A stretch of DNA of 64,000 bases, taken from Providencia stuartii (GTDB lineage: Bacteria > Pseudomonadota > Gammaproteobacteria > Enterobacterales > Enterobacteriaceae). How positions within the stretch are numbered: position 1 is the stretch's first letter; each line of letters opens with the position of its first letter. The notes under the pieces are model-generated. The model was not told the origin of the DNA, made no database searches, and was given only the letters and a program-made list of their open reading frames with translations. Made by a program: the position numbers and the translations under genes. The stretch covers positions 248,001 through 312,000 of the forward strand of contig UGUC01000002.1 of assembly GCA_900455155.1 (NCBI GenBank). Direction: 5' to 3'. This document shows positions 7,559-19,556 of this stretch, piece after piece.

Positions 7559-9226
7559 ATGAATGAGGCAGAGACTCGCCCAACAAATTTTATCCGTCAG
7601 ATCATTGATGAAGATCTGGCGAGCGGGAAACACACTTCGGTGCATACACGTTTCCCACCTGAACCGAATGGCTATTTACACATTGGTCATGCAAAATCAA
7701 TTTGCCTGAATTTTGGTATAGCGCAGGATTATCAGGGTCAGTGTAACTTACGTTTTGACGACACCAACCCAGTCAAAGAAGATGTTGAATATGTCAACTC
7801 GATTCAAGAAGACGTTCAGTGGCTAGGTTTCCAATGGAGCGGTAAGGTTCACTACTCTTCTGATTATTTCGATATTCTATATCAATACGCTATTGAGCTC
7901 ATCAACAAAGGCTTAGCGTATGTGGATGAACTGAGCCCAGAGCAAATTCGTGAATATCGTGGCACTCTAAAAGAGCCGGGTAAAAATAGCCCTTATCGTG
8001 ACCGTAGTATTGAAGAGAACTTAGCGCTATTTGAAAAAATGCGTGCGGGTGGCTTTGAAGAAGGTAAAGCTTGCTTACGTGCAAAAATCGATATGGCATC
8101 ACCTTTTATCGTTATGCGTGATCCCGTTTTGTATCGTATTAAATTTGCAGAGCACCACCAGTCAGGTAATAAATGGTGTATTTACCCAATGTATGACTTC
8201 ACGCATTGTATTTCCGATGCATTAGAAGGCATTACACATTCACTGTGTACATTGGAATTCCAAGACAACCGCCGTTTATATGATTGGGTGCTTGATAACA
8301 TCACGATTGACTGTCATCCACGTCAATATGAGTTTTCACGCTTAAACCTTGAATATACGGTCATGTCTAAGCGTAAGTTGAACCAATTAGTGACAGATAA
8401 ATTAGTTGATGGTTGGGATGACCCGCGTATGCCGACAATTTCGGGTTTGCGTCGCCGTGGTTACACCGCTGCATCTATTCGCGAATTCTGTCAGCGTATT
8501 GGCGTGACTAAGCAAGACAATAACGTGGAAATGGCGTCGCTGGAATCATGTATTCGTGATGATCTTAACGAAAACGCGCCGCGTGCGATGGCGGTGATCG
8601 ATCCTGTACGCCTAGTCATTGAAAATATGCCAGAAGGCGAAGAGATCTTGACCGCACCTAACCATCCAAATAAACCAGAGATGGGAACTCGTGAAGTGCC
8701 GTTTAGCAACGAGTTGTATATTGATCGCGCAGATTTTCGCGAAGAGGCTAACCGTCAATACAAACGTTTAGTATTAGGTAAAGAAGTTCGCCTACGTAAT
8801 GCTTATATTATTAAAGCAGAGCGCGTGGAAAAAGATGCAGAAGGGAACATCACAACGATTTACTGCACCTATGATCCACAAACCCTAAATAAAGACCCTG
8901 CCGATGGTCGTAAGGTGAAAGGCGTTATTCATTGGGTTAGCGCAGCGCACGCACTACCTGCTGAAATTCGTTTATATGACCGTTTATTCACCGTACCAAA
9001 CCCAGCGGCGGAAGAAGATTTCTTATCGGTCATTAACCCAGAATCATTGGTTATTCGACACGGGTTTGTTGAGCCGAGCTTGCGTGAAGCTGCAACAGAT
9101 AAGCCATATCAGTTTGAACGAGAAGGCTATTTCTGTGCAGATAACCGTTTAAGCAGCGCAGATAAACTGGTGTTTAACCGTACGGTAGGCTTGCGCGATA
9201 CTTGGGCGAAGATAGAGAAACAATAA
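7559..9226 (+). CDS. glnS: glutaminyl-tRNA synthetase
   Basis: Class I aminoacyl-tRNA synthetase that charges tRNA-Gln. The protein is about 555 residues, the normal length. It carries the HIGH signature ([12 protein letters not shown], near residue 41) and the KMSKS-equivalent VMSKRKLN (near 270), followed by the two beta-barrel anticodon-binding domains. Three ATGs lie close together; the one at 7559 ([12 protein letters not shown]) fits the family start and sits 10 bases after GAGGA. Almost identical to the enterobacterial enzyme and free of frameshifts. Confidence 0.97.
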   Translation: MNEAETRPTNFIRQIIDEDLASGKHTSVHTRFPPEPNGYLHIGHAKSICLNFGIAQDYQGQCNLRFDDTNPVKEDVEYVNSIQEDVQWLGFQWSGKVHYSSDYFDILYQYAIELINKGLAYVDELSPEQIREYRGTLKEPGKNSPYRDRSIEENLALFEKMRAGGFEEGKACLRAKIDMASPFIVMRDPVLYRIKFAEHHQSGNKWCIYPMYDFTHCISDALEGITHSLCTLEFQDNRRLYDWVLDNITIDCHPRQYEFSRLNLEYTVMSKRKLNQLVTDKLVDGWDDPRMPTISGLRRRGYTAASIREFCQRIGVTKQDNNVEMASLESCIRDDLNENAPRAMAVIDPVRLVIENMPEGEEILTAPNHPNKPEMGTREVPFSNELYIDRADFREEANRQYKRLVLGKEVRLRNAYIIKAERVEKDAEGNITTIYCTYDPQTLNKDPADGRKVKGVIHWVSAAHALPAEIRLYDRLFTVPNPAAEEDFLSVINPESLVIRHGFVEPSLREAATDKPYQFEREGYFCADNRLSSADKLVFNRTVGLRDTWAKIEKQ

Positions 9227-9238
9227 TTGCCCCCTTGT

Positions 9239-9280
9239 GTGTGTCGAGTCTATAGGGTTTTCCTATGGCTCGATGCACAC
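9239..9280. repeat. imperfect hairpin after glnS
   Basis: GTGTCGAGTCTATAGG pairs with CCTATGGCTCGATGCAC around a short T-rich loop, with a few mismatches. It lies between glnS and the clear terminator at 9293 and has no T-tract of its own. Confidence 0.45.
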
Positions 9281-9292
9281 GTTAGGTATAAT

Positions 9293-9334
9293 AAAAAAGC
9301 TTCAGGGCTATATTCAGCCACTGAAGCTTTTTTT
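9293..9334. terminator. bidirectional rho-independent terminator
   Basis: AAAAAAGCTTCAG and CTGAAGCTTTTTT form a 13-bp stem around a 15-base loop. The A-run and T-run on either side let it end transcription of glnS (plus) and of the converging yfeK-like gene (minus). Confidence 0.85.
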
Positions 9335-9361
9335 ATGGGAGAATAGCCGATATCACCAAGA

Positions 9362-9757
9362 CTAAGGCTTTTGGGTATCCACTTTTTCTTTTAGTAATTG
9401 ATGTAAATATTGATTCGCGGAAGTGACTTTCCCTTCGCTGTCTTTGACCTGATACTCTTCACCTGTGATAGAGGATTTGGACGCGACGTTATCAATAAAT
9501 TGTTCAGTGGTGCTCAAGCGTTTGTGTGTTTTGCTTAACTTTAAGCGTAGATGAGACTCCGCATCGGTTGCACTGTGCTCAGAGCCATTACGGGTAAAGG
9601 TTAAATTCTGCTGTTTACCTAGTTCAGTTAACAGTGCTTCTGTGCGCGTGCGTTCTTCAGGGCTTAGTGCCAGTGCTTGTGTGGCCACAAACAGACCTAA
9701 TAATAAAACGAAAACAGTAGAAAAACGGCGGACTAGATAAGTCATGTTTGATTGCAA
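9362..9757 (-). CDS. yfeK: YfeK-like DUF5329 periplasmic protein
   Basis: A 131-residue exported protein. Signal peptide FSTVFVLLLGLFVATQALA, then SPEERTRTEALLTELGKQ, NGSEHSATDAESHLRLKL and FIDNVASKSSITGEEY, the conserved pattern of DUF5329/YfeK. Function unknown; in these proteins the extra-cytoplasmic domain is short and helical. The TTG at 9757 is preceded by GGAG at 8 bases; ATG at 9745 is the alternative. It lies downstream of kdpE with a gap of about 85 bases, which is not its position in E. coli. The symbol is by homology only. Confidence 0.75.
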   Translation of the reverse strand: MQSNMTYLVRRFSTVFVLLLGLFVATQALALSPEERTRTEALLTELGKQQNLTFTRNGSEHSATDAESHLRLKLSKTHKRLSTTEQFIDNVASKSSITGEEYQVKDSEGKVTSANQYLHQLLKEKVDTQKP

Positions 9758-9841
9758 AATTTGCTCTCCTTAATTTGATATAAGGAAGATTATAGCGAGT
9801 CACTTTACAGCAGCTAGAGGAAATAATCTGAGAATAAGAGG

Positions 9842-10526
9842 TTATGGCATAAATCGGTAGCCAATCCCCCGTTTCCGTTAATAAATGAATAGGGCGAGCG
9901 GGATCATTTTCCAGTTTTTGGCGTAAATGCCCCATATAAATACGTAAGTAATGATTATGTTCAACATAATTAGGCCCCCAAACTTGTAACAATAGGTGGC
10001 GTTGCGTTAGAACTTTGCCACTGTTTGCTACGAGTTCACTGAGCAAGCGAAACTCAATAGGGGTGAGATGTAACTCTTCATTTTGTTTGGTGACGAGACG
10101 ATTGATAAAATCAATTGTGACATCACCAAATTGGAATATTGCGTTTTCTTGAGTGACTTTACCGAAGCGACGTAAAGCGACTCTGACCCTTGCAAGTAAT
10201 TCGCTAACACCAAAAGGTTTAGTCAGGTAATCATCTGCTCCGGCATCTAATGCCGCGACTTTCTGTGACTCCTCCTCGCGAGCGGAGAGAACGATGATCG
10301 GGATATTACTCCATTGGCGCAGATCACGGATCAGATCTAAGCCATCACCATCCGGTAAGCCAAGATCCAGTATTAACAGATCAGGTTGGCGAGTTCCCGC
10401 TTCAATTAACCCCCGATGGCGGTTTTCCGCCTCAAAAACTTTCCAGCCTTCCCCCTCCAAAGCTAATCGGACAAAGCGACGGATCTCTTTTTCATCTTCA
10501 ATGATCAGTATTTGATGGGGATTCAC
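9842..10526 (-). CDS. kdpE: KDP operon response regulator KdpE (one frameshift)
   Basis: OmpR-type response regulator that activates kdpFABC when phosphorylated by KdpD. The receiver domain has acidic residues IIEDEKE, the phospho-acceptor Asp in LLILDLGLPDGDG and the conserved Lys in DYLTKPFG. The C-terminal winged helix has LTPIEFRLLSEL and HYLRIYMGHLRQKLE. The start is GTG at 10526. A G5 run (plus-strand C5 near 9867-9871) has one extra base; with G4 the end reads LLTETGIGYRFMP then TAA at 9842-9844, as in the family. It overlaps the end of kdpD by 29 bases. Confidence 0.93.
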
Positions 10527-13222
10527 AATAATTATCTAGCTCTTCAATATCTGGAAGTTGTTTAAAAGGTAGAACAAAGTGGAAGCTAGCTCCACCTTTT
10601 TTTATTATTTTCGGCCCAAATGTTGCCATCATGCAATTGAATAATGGCTCGACAAATTGCTAACCCAAGGCCTACACCGGGAATAGCCGACTCTTTTTGG
10701 GCGCGGAGAAAATTTATCGAAAATGATTTTTTCCTGCCCATCAGGGATAGCGTTGCTCGCATCCCAAACTTCAATATGTACTTGATTATCCTCTATTTGA
10801 GCACAAATTCCCATCGGGGTATCTTTATCACTGTATTTAGTCGCATTCTCCAGTAAGTTAATTAATACGCGCTCGATTAAATTGCCATCGCAATAGAGCA
10901 ATAAGTTGGCAGGAATATCAATAGATAGAGGGTGGCTATGCAAGGTGTAATCAAGGGTTCTAACCGCACTGCCTGTGATCTCTTGCAGTGATTGCCACTC
11001 AAAATTAGGTTGAATACTGCCGGATTGCAGCCGTGCCATATCTAATAAATTGTTAACTAAACGTGAGGTGCTCAGTATCTGCTGGCGCATTTGATTCACT
11101 TGCTCAGTATAAGGAGAATTTTCAGCGCTCAGATTCAAGGTCAAAATTTCCGCCTGGCCAAACAGCACCGTCAAGGGGGTTTTAAGATCATGAGATAATG
11201 CGGCTAATAACGAATTTCGTAACTGCTCACGCTCAATATCTAATTTTGCCACTTTCCGCTTGCTTTGACAATTGCAAACGCGCTAAAGCGCTAGCAATCA
11301 GCCCTGTAAAAGTTTGCAACATGCGCTGCTGTTCAGGGATCAGCAACTGACGGAGATTGTTGGGTTCAATGGCGAGTACAGCCAGTGTTTGATCGGCGGT
11401 TGTAATGGGTTGTAATTGATAAGGTACACTTGGGAGGGTATCTGTCCCCGCACCAGCAGGTTGCCGCTTCTCGAAACTCCATTTAGCAATAGCCTGATCA
11501 ATTTGCATAGGGCTATGACCTTCACATAACAAAGGGGAGAGCTGATTGTTTTCATCTGGTAACAATAAACAGGTTTTTGCTTGAAAGGCATTATTGATAA
11601 AGTGATAGCCAGTTTTACCAATATCTTGCTCTGTGAGTGCTCGGCTTAATTCTTTTGTCATTTCATATAGATGACGAGTTCGTTGCTCACGGTAGCGCGC
11701 GATCCTCGCTTGATATCGCATACCCGCAGTTAGATTCCCGACCACGACACCGACAATTAGCATGACGGTAAAGGTGACCAAGTACTGCATATCCATAATG
11801 GCGAGTGAAAAATGGGGTTGTACAAAAAAGAGGTCAAAGCTAATTACATTGATTAGCGCAGCAAAGATGGATGGGCGACGCCCATAAAAAAGCGCGACTA
11901 ATACAACACCCAGTAAATACAGCGTAACAAGGTTGGCTTTATCGAGGGGCCAGCAAAAAAGTACGTGAAAACAGGGTAATCACCGTACAGATAGCGATAG
12001 CCACTAAAAACCCATTAACATCACTCCGCCATTTTTCAGAAAAAGGCTTACGTTCAGGCTCCTTGACCCAATCATTTCTCTCCTCGAGTGCAACAATAAC
12101 TAAATCAAGATCTGGGCCTAATGCGCCTAAACGTTCAGCAAAGTTTGTATGAGTACCAAAGTCTAGCCAGCGGCGACGCTTCGTGCGCCGACCTACCAAT
12201 ATTTTGCCTAGATTGTGTTCGCGCGCATAGCGTAAAACCGCTTTTTCTTCGTAAGGATCGGATAACGTTGCTGTCTCGGCTCCCAAGTCCTGAGCCAAGC
12301 GGAGCGCTTTAAGGATAGCCCTACGGTGCCCTTCAGGAAGGCGATGTAACTTTGGTGTTTCGACATAAATGGCGTGCCAAACAGAGCCTAGTTTTGCCGC
12401 TAACCTTGCTGCCGCTCGCACCAGTTTTTCGTTGCCATTATGGTGACCAATACATAACAGTAAACCATCTCGAGTATGCCAAACAGGAACGTGCCCTTTA
12501 CCATCGCGAAACTCTCGCATTTGGTCATCGACTCGGTCGGCAGTACGGCGTAAAGCCAACTCTCTAAGGGCTATCAAATTACCTTTACGGAAAAAATGTT
12601 CGATCGCACGCTCGGCTTGTGCGGGAATATAGACCTTACCTTCTTTTAGGCGCTGGCGGAGATCGTCTGGGGGAAGGTCGACTAAAACGATTTCATCGGC
12701 GGCATCGAATATGTGATCGGGAACCGTTTCACGTACGTGGATCCCTGTAATGCTACCCACAATATCATTCAAACTTTCAATATGTTGCACATTGATAGTC
12801 GTTAAAACATCAATACCCGCATCAAGAAGCTCTTCAACGTCTTGCCACCGTTTCGGATGGCGGCTACCTGCTGGGTTACTAAATGCCAACTCATCCATCA
12901 AAATGATAGCAGGGTGCCTTGCAATAGCAGCATCAATATCAAAAGCACTCATACGACGGCCTCGATGGTTTAAGCGGCGCGGCGGTAACTGAGATAAACC
13001 ATCAAGGAGCGCGGCGGTTTCTTCCCTTTCATGGGTTTCGACGACCCCCACTAAGACATCTAGGCCTTGCGCCCGCAGGCGCTGTGCCTCTTGTAGCATC
13101 GCATAAGTTTTTCCGACGCCTGCACAGGCGCCGAAAAATATTTTGAGTTTGCCACGACCACTTTCATTGGCTTTTGCCAGCAATTCATCTGGATTTGGAC
13201 GTACAGGATCTTGATTGTCCAT
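10498..13222 (-). CDS. kdpD: potassium sensor histidine kinase KdpD (several frameshifts)
   Basis: Membrane sensor kinase for the Kdp system; the full span is about 907 codons, the usual length. The N-terminal KdpD domain has a Walker A (FFGACAGVGKTYAML), then a Usp-like domain (residues about 250-370), four membrane helices, a GAF-like linker, and a kinase core with the His box ALSHDLKTPLTVL and a G-box VGLGLAICRAI. The frame breaks near 11965 (T6), 11250, 10710 and 10600; pieces 13222-11939, 11796-11233, 11252-10629 and 10774-10586 belong together. At the first break one extra base explains the shift. The true stop is TGA at 10498-10500, inside kdpE. Confidence 0.9.
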
Positions 13223-13230
13223 AACTAACC

Positions 13231-13824
13231 TCAGTAAGTAGGGAGATTGGCCTGCTGCTTAAACTCATCCAATGCCACGTTCAGTTGCAACACGTTCACA
13301 ACGGGTTCCCCCATAAAGGCAAGGAGTGGCTTTTCTGTTTGTGCCGCTATCAATGATTCTACTGCTTTTAGTGGGATCTGTCTGTTCTTTGCGATACGCG
13401 GTGCTTGATAGAGTGCTGCCGCAACAGAAATTTGTGGATCTAAGCCACTGGCAGAGGCGGTGAGTAGATCGACAGGGATAGCTTGTCCCGCATCTGGATT
13501 TTGCATCCTCAACTGTTGACTACGCTGTGCGAAATCTTCGTTTAAAAGTGGGTTACTTATTGCAAGATTACTCCCACTTGAGGCTAACGCATTGTAAGGA
13601 TAATCAGCAGTCGCTGAAGGTCGGCCGAAAAAATAGCGGTCAGATTGGTAATTTTGACCAATCAAAGTAGATCCAATAACACGCTCTTCTTGCTGGATGA
13701 GCGAACCTTGGGCTTGCCAAGGAAATAGAACATTCGCGAGTCCAGTAACCAATAGAGGATAAGCGACACCCGTTATAATCGCCAATAAAATTAATACCAC
13801 AATGGATGAACGGATCGTGTTCAT
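13231..13824 (-). CDS. kdpC: K+-transporting ATPase subunit KdpC
   Basis: Single-span accessory subunit of the KdpFABC potassium pump, 197 residues. The start MNTIRSSIVVLILLAIITG at 13824 gives the N-terminal membrane helix; the ORF extends further upstream but that part overlaps kdpB. The periplasmic domain has the family's GQNYQSDRYFFGRPSAT and DLLTASASGLDPQIS. It starts 10 bases after kdpB and is followed by kdpD after 8 bases, so the operon is tight. Confidence 0.96.
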   Translation of the reverse strand: MNTIRSSIVVLILLAIITGVAYPLLVTGLANVLFPWQAQGSLIQQEERVIGSTLIGQNYQSDRYFFGRPSATADYPYNALASSGSNLAISNPLLNEDFAQRSQQLRMQNPDAGQAIPVDLLTASASGLDPQISVAAALYQAPRIAKNRQIPLKAVESLIAAQTEKPLLAFMGEPVVNVLQLNVALDEFKQQANLPTY

Positions 13825-13834
13825 AATTGATTCC

Positions 13835-15900
13835 TTATAAACCAAAGAGGCTAATGACCATGTCAATAAGTTTGATGCCAACAAAAGGAACGATCAGACC
13901 GCCAAGGCCGTAAATACCAAGGTTGCGTTGTAATAACGATTGTGAGCTCATAGGGCGATAATTGACCCCTTTTAATGCCAATGGGATCAGAAACACAATG
14001 ATCAAGGCATTAAAGATCACCGCCGATAATAATGCGGAAGCTGGTGAATGGAGCTGCATGACGTTGAGGGCATTAAGTTGTGGCCAAGTTACCGCAAAGG
14101 CGGCTGGAATAATGGCAAAATATTTGGCAATGTCGTTTGCAATACTAAATGTGGTGAGCGATCCCCGAGTCATCAACATCTGTTTGCCTATGTGCACCAC
14201 TTCAATCAGTTTGGTTGGGTTTGAATCTAAATCCACCATGTTACCCGCTTCTTTCGCGGCCTGTGTACCAGAGTTCATGGCAACGGCGACATCGGCTTGG
14301 GCAAGGGCAGGGGCATCATTGGTGCCGTCGCCTGTCATGGCAACCAAACGGCCTTCCGATTGATATTGTCGAATTAAGGCTAATTTGGCTTCTGGCGTCG
14401 CTTCTGCTAAGAAATCATCAACACCCGCTTCTGCAGCGATAGCGGCTGCCGTTAGGTGGTTATCCCCAGTGATCATTACCGTTTTGATCCCCATGCTACG
14501 CATTTGAGCAAAACGCTCTTTGATGCCACCTTTTACAATATCTTTTAAGGCAACGACACCAAGAACAGTTTTGGTTATCTACGACGACCAATGGAGTTCC
14601 CCCTTGATGAGCAACTTGTTCGACTAACTTGTCTGCTTCGAGTGGGAATTTGCCATGATTAGCTTCAACATAACGGCGAATGGCATCGGCTGAACCTTTG
14701 CGGATCATCCTGTCACCAACATTGACGCCGCTCATACGGGTCATTGCCGAAAAAGGAACAAAAGTGGCATTTAAGGCGTGAATATCTCTTTCACGTAAAT
14801 TAAATTTTTGTTTCGCGAGTACTACAATGCTGCGACCTTCAGGTGTTTCATCGGCTAACGATGAGAGTTGAGCTGCGTCAGCTAATTGTTGTTCAGTGAC
14901 ACCTGATAACGGTAAAAAGGCAGAGGCTTGGCGATTACCTAATGTGATTGTGCCTGTTTTATCCAGTAATAGCACATCAACATCCCCAGCTGCTTCAACC
15001 GCACGCCCGCTGGTGGCGATGACATTCGCACCTAACATGCGGCTCATCCCTGCAACACCAATAGAGGAGAGTAATCCACCAATGGTGGTTGGGATCAAAC
15101 AAATTAATAGCGCAATCAGCACTAAAATAGAAACTGCATTGCCAGCACCTGCATATTCTGCTGCAAAGAGAGTAAAAAGGATACAGGGTTGCGCAGGCGA
15201 GCAAGAAAATAATGGTAAGCGCGGTCAATAGAATAGTCAGTGCGATTTCATTAGGTGTTTTGCGACGTTGCGCTCCCTCAACCATGGAGATCATTCGGTC
15301 AAGAAAAGTTTCACCGGGATTAACGGTACACTCAACGATCAGCCAGTCTGACAATACACGGGTGCCCCCCGTCACTGAGGAGAAATCCCCACCAGATTCA
15401 CGGATCACGGGTGCTGATTCCCCCGTAATTGCACTTTCATCGACGGAGGCACCGCCTTCAAGCACTTCACCGTCACAAGGAATGGTTTCACCCGCACGGA
15501 TCAAAACGATATCACCTTTGCGTAGCTGGTCTGAATTGACGGTTTCTTGCGGGGCATCCAAGCTAGGGTTAGCAAGACGTACCGCACTGCTGAGTTTCTT
15601 AACCCCTTTGAGACTAGCCGCTTGTGCTTTGCTGCGCCCTTCTGCGAGCGCTTCAGCAAAATTAGCAAATAAGACAGTAAACCATAACCATAAGGTTATC
15701 ATGCCACTAAACCAAGCATCCCCAGTACTATAATGGGTGAGCATCGCTAGCCATAACAGCGTGGTAATAAGACTACCGATATAGACCACAAACATGACGG
15801 GGTTTCGCCATTGAGCTTGCGGTGTACATTTTTTTATCGCATCAATAATCGATTGACGAACGAGTTTACGGTCAAAAAGCTGAGTTTTTTTACTGTTCAT
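13835..15900 (-). CDS. kdpB: K+-transporting P-type ATPase KdpB (frameshifted)
   Basis: Catalytic ATPase subunit of the Kdp pump; the span gives about 688 residues, as expected. Order of motifs: [17 protein letters not shown] (actuator), [14 protein letters not shown] (phosphorylated Asp), [14 protein letters not shown] and [20 protein letters not shown] (hinge), then C-terminal membrane helices. Three overlapping pieces (15900-14995, 15122-14496, 14503-13835) are linked by frameshifts near 15190 and 14570. Motifs are intact on each piece, so sequencing error is the likely cause. Confidence 0.93.
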
Positions 15901-15913
15901 TTTATTTCCCTCA

Positions 15914-17618
15914 TTATGCTGCTAACCCAATTTGCAAATGTTCTGCTATCGGACCCAGCGCAAGTGCGGGCACGAAAGTTAGAGCACCGATGAGTAAAAT
16001 GGTTAAAATTAATAAGCCAATAAAAACAGGGCCCATACGTCGGTAAACTGGCGGTACTTGCCATTTGAGGTTTTTTCATTGCTAATGAACCCGCGATAGC
16101 AAGAACAGGGAAGATGACACCAAAGCGGCCTAAGAACATGGTGATTGCCAGTGCAACATTGTAGAACGGTGTGTTTGCACTAAGCCCTGCAAAAGCACTT
16201 CCGTTGTTGTTGGCAGCAGAAGAGAAAGCGTATAGCACTTCACTAAAACCATGAGCACCAGGGTTAAAAATGGCAGCGCGGCCCACATCTGTCATTAAAG
16301 CGAGTGTAGTACCGCAAAGTACTAATGTCGGTGTAACTAAAATAGCAATAGCCACCATTTTCATTTCTCTCACTTCAATTTTTTTACCCAAATATTCGGG
16401 AGTACGGCCAATCATTAAACCGGCAATAAATACGGCAAGTAAAACAAAGAGCAACATGCCATACAGACCGGAGCCGACGCCACCAAATACCACTTCACCA
16501 ATCTGCATTAGCCACATTGGCACCATACCGCCTAACGCAGTAAAAGAGTCATGCATGGCATTGACGGCACCGCATGACGCTGCGGTAGTCACAACGGCGT
16601 ATAATGCTGAGCCAAGGATCCCAAATCGGCTCTCTTTTCCTTCCATATTGATTGAGCTATTTGCCGCAAAATCAGCTAAAAAAGGGTTGCCAACATACTC
16701 GGCATAAATCACCGTTGTAGCCGCGATGACAAAAATAATCGCCATGACCCACAACAGGGCATTTCCTTGTTTGTTATCCCCCACGGAGCGACCAAAGGCA
16801 AAACATAAGGCTGTTGGGATCAAAAAGATCGCTAACATCTGTACGAAGTTAGTCAACGCCGTTGGATTCTCAAAGGGATGAGAAGAGTTTGCGGCGAAAA
16901 ATCCGCCTCCATTTGTGCCCAAGAGTTTTATCGCTTCTTGAGATGCCACAGGCCCCATTGGAATGAGTTGAGCTGAACTATCTAGATTATTGCTTAAGAC
17001 ATAAGGCGAGAAATTCTGGATCACACCTTGGCTAACAAAAAAGAGCGCAAAAATAACTGCTAACGGTAAGAGTAAATAGAGCGTAATACGCGTGAGATCC
17101 ACCCAAGCATTACCCAGCGTCTTACTGCTGTGGCGTGCAAAAGCACGGATCAGAGCGAACACGACTGCGATGCCTGTTGCTGCGGATAAGAAGTTTTGTA
17201 CGGTTAATCCAGCCATTTGGCTCAGGTAACTTAAGCTGCTTTCACCACTGTAAGATTGCCAGTTGGTATTGGTTACAAAACTAATTGCAGTATTAAAAGC
17301 GAGATCCCAATTCATCCCTTGAAATTTTTGTGGGTTAAGAGGGAGGTTGCCTTGAAATAGCAGCAGAATAAAAAGTAACGCAAAGCCCAATGTGTTAAAC
17401 AGCAAAATGGCGAATGCGTAACGTGACCAATTCATCTCTGCCATTTCTCGACCTGGCTGTTTTAGCCCACTGAAACGCCAAATGATCGTCTCAGTTTTGG
17501 CGATAAAGTGTGGCATATCGCCTTCTATTAATCGGGCAATAAATAGTCCGAGTGGTTTCGCGAGTACAAATAGCACCAGTAAAAAACTGGCAATAAGTAG
17601 TAATGCACTTGTGGCCAT
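15914..17618 (-). CDS. kdpA: K+-transporting ATPase subunit KdpA (one frameshift)
   Basis: Potassium-binding channel-like subunit of the Kdp pump, about 568 residues and 10 or so membrane helices. It starts at ATG 17618 ([17 protein letters not shown]). It shows the selectivity-filter-like repeats of the SKT superfamily, including [29 protein letters not shown] and [22 protein letters not shown] stretch near 16031-16036 has one extra base; corrected, the end reads [19 protein letters not shown] and stops at TAA 15914-15916. kdpF lies directly upstream. Confidence 0.94.
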
Positions 17619-17619
17619 C

Positions 17620-17709
17620 TTAGAAATCCTCCGCGTTAAGCAGGGCATAAATGAGATAAACCAGCAGTAAAACAACGAAAACTGCCCCAATAATGGAAAG
17701 TAATGACAC
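17620..17709 (-). CDS. kdpF: KdpF, 29-residue membrane subunit
   Basis: A 29-codon frame starting at GTG 17709 reads [16 protein letters not shown], then [13 protein letters not shown] and TAA. Length, single helix and position one base before kdpA fit KdpF, a small stabilising subunit of the Kdp complex. An AAGGAG sequence lies upstream of the start. Confidence 0.9.
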   Translation of the reverse strand: MSLLSIIGAVFVVLLLVYLIYALLNAEDF

Positions 17710-18119
17710 AGTCGTTTCTCCTTATTATTTCCATAGGAGTAGGGTAAGGATTACGTTGTAAAGAAGCTGATAAAAAGTCAGTTAGGGGTGTAAAAAAAGT
17801 ATAAAAATCGCGATAAAAATCGGCAGTGTGACGCTTTGTTAATCGATATTGTTAATTTATTGTGATCGTTTTGTTGTTTTTATTCATTTTTCTGTTGATT
17901 ATTGTAATAAACCTACATTTTTTCTCAAAATTGACGATTTTTTTATCTTTTAAGTGGTCAGATCAGTAGTAAAATTACCAATAGAAGAGTATTATTAAGG
18001 CAGTTAATTTATCTTTCATACTATCTGTACGATTTTGGTCACTCTTGAATGGGTACTATGTGTAAGTTAGGGGCAAACTAAAATCGGCAAATAATGTGGC
18101 TACTGACAGGAGGATATCG
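17710..18119. promoter_or_regulatory. divergent kdp / ybfA promoter region
   Basis: A 410-base AT-rich region between divergent kdpF and ybfA. It should hold the KdpE-dependent kdp promoter and the ybfA promoter. It contains T-rich tracts such as those around 17876-17895 and 17936-17950, as expected for a KdpE-type site, but I cannot place an operator with confidence. No additional coding frame is evident. Confidence 0.5.
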
Positions 18120-18326
18120 ATGTCCGCATATCACGAATACTCCCGGAATCAGGTGCTTTTACGCCGCACAGCAGCGTTAACCGCTGGCATACTTGCATTT
18201 CCGGTTATGGTTTTTCATCCACAACGCGCAAAGTTTTATAGCTACCTTTATAAAGTGTGGGCTAAAACAAGTGATAAGCCCGTTTGGCTTGAGCGCTCAG
18301 AAATGACCATGAATACTCATCGCTAA
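18120..18326 (+). CDS. ybfA: YbfA family protein (DUF2517)
   Basis: A 68-residue protein, MSAYHEYSRNQVLLRRT..., with one hydrophobic segment (AALTAGILAFPVMVF) and the highly conserved tail RAKFYSYLYKVWAKTSDKPVW. This is YbfA, of unknown function, found divergent to kdp in Enterobacterales as it is here. The ATG at 18120 is chosen because AGGAGG lies 5 bases upstream; the frame extends eight codons further up without a signal. Confidence 0.9.
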   Translation: MSAYHEYSRNQVLLRRTAALTAGILAFPVMVFHPQRAKFYSYLYKVWAKTSDKPVWLERSEMTMNTHR

Positions 18327-18811
18327 TTGGCGATCCTGCTCCCCGCAACACTAGGTTGTGGGGGGAATATTAATTTCAAATGCTAGATTATTTAACCTGA
18401 TCTATCTCCACCATTCCCTCTTTTTCTATGCCGATGAGGCGCTCATTAGCGCATCACTTTTCCTTTTTCATGGACCAAAGTATAATGCCGATTATGAAGC
18501 GACGGCGCGCCTTTAAATTTCAATTAAGACTCAATAGTCAGTAATGGCATGACATAGCGCACTTTGCAGGGCTTGTTGCTTTTTTCAACCACGCCTTAGC
18601 GTTCCAAAATGAAAACCATGAGGCAGGAAAAACGATATCCTGTATACAAAAATGGCTTCATGGCTGATCCTCACGACCATTATGAATATAGTAGGGATCT
18701 TACCCTTTAGGGCGGGGAGGATGTCAAAAGCTAGACACTCTAGATAGCTTGTCACAAAACCAACCATTTTTGCTAGAACAGGCAAAACCGATGCAGTAAA
18801 AGGACAATATT
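18327..18811. other. gene-free stretch with possible decayed coding sequence
   Basis: No intact gene. From about 18360 to 18510 one plus frame is open without a good start and reads FNLIYLHHSLFFYADEALIS, then SLFLFHGPKYNADYEATARL and stop. A 66-codon minus frame at 18585-18785 contains VGFVTSYLECLAFDILPALK. Neither matches a family I can name. In E. coli other genes lie between ybfA and ybgI, so these may be remnants. Confidence 0.3.
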
Positions 18812-19556
18812 ATGCGTAACTTAGCGTTGGAAGAACTTATTAATAATGAGCTGAAAGTCAGCGAATTCCAAGACTATGCGCCGAACGGTTTACAAGTCGA
18901 AGGGCGTTCACATGTACAAAAAATTGTAACGGGAGTCACTGCCTGCCAAGCATTACTTGATAAAGCCGTTGAAATGAATGCGGATGCTGTCATTGTTCAT
19001 CATGGTTACTTTTGGAAAAATGAACCCGTTGTGATCAAAGGGATGAAAAGAAAGCGTCTAAAAACGCTCCTCGAAAACGATATTAACTTATATGGCTATC
19101 ATTTGCCTTTAGACGCACATCCTCACTTAGGAAATAATACCCAGTTGGCGCATATCATGGGGGGTTAAAATTGATGGTCATATTGAGCCATTAATGCCAT
19201 TTGGTTACTTTGATCAGCCGATTACGCCTGCTGAATTAACAGAACGACTGGAAACGCATCTTGGGCGTAAAGCACTCCATTGTGGTGATACGGGGAAACA
19301 AGAAATTCGCCAAATTGCATGGTGCACAGGGGGGGGACAAGGCTTTATTTTGCAAGCCGCGGAATTTGGTGTAGATGCTTTTGTAACAGGGGAAGTATCT
19401 GAGCAGACGATCCACATTGCAAGAGAAATGGGGATCCATTTTTACTCAGCGGGGCATCATGCGACTGAGCGTTATGGGATCAAAGCACTTACTCAGTGGC
19501 TGGTAGATAACCACGGGCTAGATGCGGTATTCATTGATATTGATAATCCTGCTTAA
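18812..19556 (+). CDS. ybgI: Nif3-like dinuclear metal-centre protein YbgI (one frameshift)
   Basis: A 247-residue NIF3/YbgI-family protein that forms a toroidal hexamer with a two-metal site; its cellular role is uncertain (a GTP cyclohydrolase-like or radiation-resistance role has been proposed). The metal-binding His appear in DAVIVHHGYFWK and later in YSAGHHATERYG. Upstream AAAGGA supports the ATG at 18812. The frame shifts in a G6 run at 19159-19164 that should be G5, which joins HIMG to VKIDGHIEPLMPFGYF. Confidence 0.93.

Noticed and set aside
14896..15733. Plus-strand ORFs over kdpB
   Set aside because: Shadow frames; the minus strand encodes KdpB motifs throughout.
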